Shown here piece after piece: positions 63,186 to 64,000 of a stretch of DNA of 64,000 nucleotides. The stretch covers positions 186,001-250,000 of the forward strand of contig NZ_WPZQ01000008.1 of the NCBI RefSeq assembly GCF_013030265.1, given 5' to 3'. The translations under genes and the position numbers were made by a program. The DNA is from Ruegeria arenilitoris (GTDB lineage: Bacteria; Pseudomonadota; Alphaproteobacteria; Rhodobacterales; Rhodobacteraceae). The notes beneath the pieces are model-generated. The model was not told the DNA's origin, made no database searches, and worked only from the letters and a program-made list of their open reading frames with translations. Position 1 is the first letter of the stretch. Each line of letters opens with the position of its first letter.

Positions 63186-64000
63186 CTATCCCTCCTGAGG
63201 TTCAGCAGATGTGCGCCCTGCCCTCCAACCCAACAGAACACCAGCGGTGGCGATCAATCCAATTCCGGTAACCTGCATGACCCCAATCGTTTGCCCCATA
63301 GCGACCCATGCGAACATCGGACCAAAGATCATGACCGAGTATTCGAAAACCGCCACGTAAGAAGGTTCGCCAAGCTGATAGGCCTTGATCAGCATAAACA
63401 CTGCAATTGTCGAACCAACGGCCTGAATCATGACCCAGGGCAAGGCCAGATCCATCGGCCACACCCAGCCACGTGTCACAAATCCATCCGGCCCTTCAGG
63501 GGAAACTGCTGGAAAAAGGGTAAAGAACGCCAGCCCAATCGCACCGGCCAACCCAAGTGTCATGATCATGGCGGCCAACAAGGCCACCGTACTTTCGTTG
63601 GCGCAATGTGTGCGCGTCACGATCGCACTCAGCGCGTAGAAAAAGCCACCTGCCACGGGCAACAACGTCAAAACATCAAAATCCCCAGGATCAGGTTGCA
63701 GCACACACAGAATGCCCGCAAAACCAACCATCACCGCCAGAATGCGCCAGGGGCCGATCTGTTGTTTTAACATCAGTGCAGAAATCAAAAGAACGAATAT
63801 GGGTGAAGTAAACAACCCAGCCAGCGCTTGTGCAATTGGCATCAAGGCCAACGAACTAAAATAGAACAGCATCGCTATAGTAATCAAAACGCTTCGTATC
63901 ACGACGATGCCAAAGCGCTGAGGCCGCAGAGTGCCAAGACCCAATAGCGACAACCCGGCTATCAGGGGCAGCATCAACATGGCCCGGCTCATATGGAATT
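63186..64000 (-). CDS. DMT (EamA) family transporter, 5' end beyond the window
   Basis: At least 271 residues are visible, and the frame remains open to the right edge, so the true start and first membrane helix lie outside; the internal ATG at 63992 is not a likely start because RAML would sit mid-repeat. Two EamA repeats of membrane helices are present, the second beginning near LLPVAGGFFYALSAIVTR. VIRSVLITIAMLFYFSSLALMPIAQAL is typical of the family. It exports or imports small metabolites such as amino acids; the substrate is unknown. It is followed by the long spacer before the Hint gene. Confidence 0.9.
   Translation of the reverse strand, partial: FHMSRAMLMLPLIAGLSLLGLGTLRPQRFGIVVIRSVLITIAMLFYFSSLALMPIAQALAGLFTSPIFVLLISALMLKQQIGPWRILAVMVGFAGILCVLQPDPGDFDVLTLLPVAGGFFYALSAIVTRTHCANESTVALLAAMIMTLGLAGAIGLAFFTLFPAVSPEGPDGFVTRGWVWPMDLALPWVMIQAVGSTIAVFMLIKAYQLGEPSYVAVFEYSVMIFGPMFAWVAMGQTIGVMQVTGIGLIATAGVLLGWRAGRTSAEPQEG

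Noticed and set aside
1-64000. CRISPR arrays, insertion sequences, prophage or integrase genes
   Set aside because: No regularly spaced repeats, transposase motifs or phage proteins were seen; the tandem MerR and thioesterase genes are ordinary duplications.

Overview
This window is chromosomal DNA of an alphaproteobacterium, most likely Rhodobacterales of the marine Roseobacter group (Ruegeria/Phaeobacter-like). The evidence is the aerobic (cob-type) cobalamin operon, the pcm-tolC-popZ-like order, the ImuB/DnaE2 mutagenesis pair under a GAAC-N7-GAAC LexA box, the Mrp antiporter operon, the roseobacter-style beta-oxidation cluster and a Hint-domain protein. This is inferred from family content; no 16S or species marker is present. 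No transposase, prophage or CRISPR array was seen, and almost all DNA is coding, with many ATGA stop/start overlaps.

Left part (1-11.2 kb): a PopZ-like polar organiser candidate, a TolC-family outer-membrane channel and a divergent Pcm-like methyltransferase (minus strand); tRNA-Cys(GCA); imuB-dnaE2 with a LexA box but no imuA beside it; a GNAT acetyltransferase; and a 3-hydroxyisobutyrate-dehydrogenase-like enzyme divergent from a LysR regulator.

Cobalamin region (11.2-27.5 kb): a cobalamin riboswitch leads into DUF1636-cobW-cobN-cobG-cobH-cobI-cobJ-(cobK, reversed)-cobL-cobE-cobM-cobB-cobA-cobF. Together these give all the methyltransferase, reductase, mutase and amidase steps from uroporphyrinogen III to hydrogenobyrinic acid a,c-diamide, plus the large cobaltochelatase subunit. 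CobS/CobT, the adenosyltransferase and the nucleotide-loop genes are not in the window. cobK lies antisense inside the operon and overlaps both neighbours; its start codon shares bases with that of cobL. A second cobalamin riboswitch precedes the cobalt transporter cbtBA, which is followed by a His-rich exported protein and a second DUF1636 protein, so B12 should repress both corrin synthesis and cobalt uptake.

Middle (27.5-44.6 kb): a DUF302 protein; a thiamine-diphosphate enzyme coupled to a class III CoA-transferase; a TTC38-like repeat protein; the opgC-opgG-opgH operon for osmoregulated periplasmic glucans; an esterase and a membrane-anchored rhodanese (minus); and a six-gene Mrp (Mnh) cation/proton antiporter operon whose first gene fuses the A and B subunits.

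Right part (44.6-64 kb): an NADH-dehydrogenase-like/SelD fusion convergent with mnmH (selenouridine tRNA modification); a periplasmic 5'-nucleotidase; DUF952-DUF1330-pyrD-arsC; two PaaI thioesterases with a MATE exporter; two tandem MerR regulators separated by an array of TTACGT boxes; then a fatty-acid/organic-acid oxidation cluster (acyl-CoA dehydrogenase, small unknown protein, GST, thiolase, cupin, FadJ-like multifunctional enzyme); a Hint-domain protein; and a DMT-family transporter that runs off the right edge.
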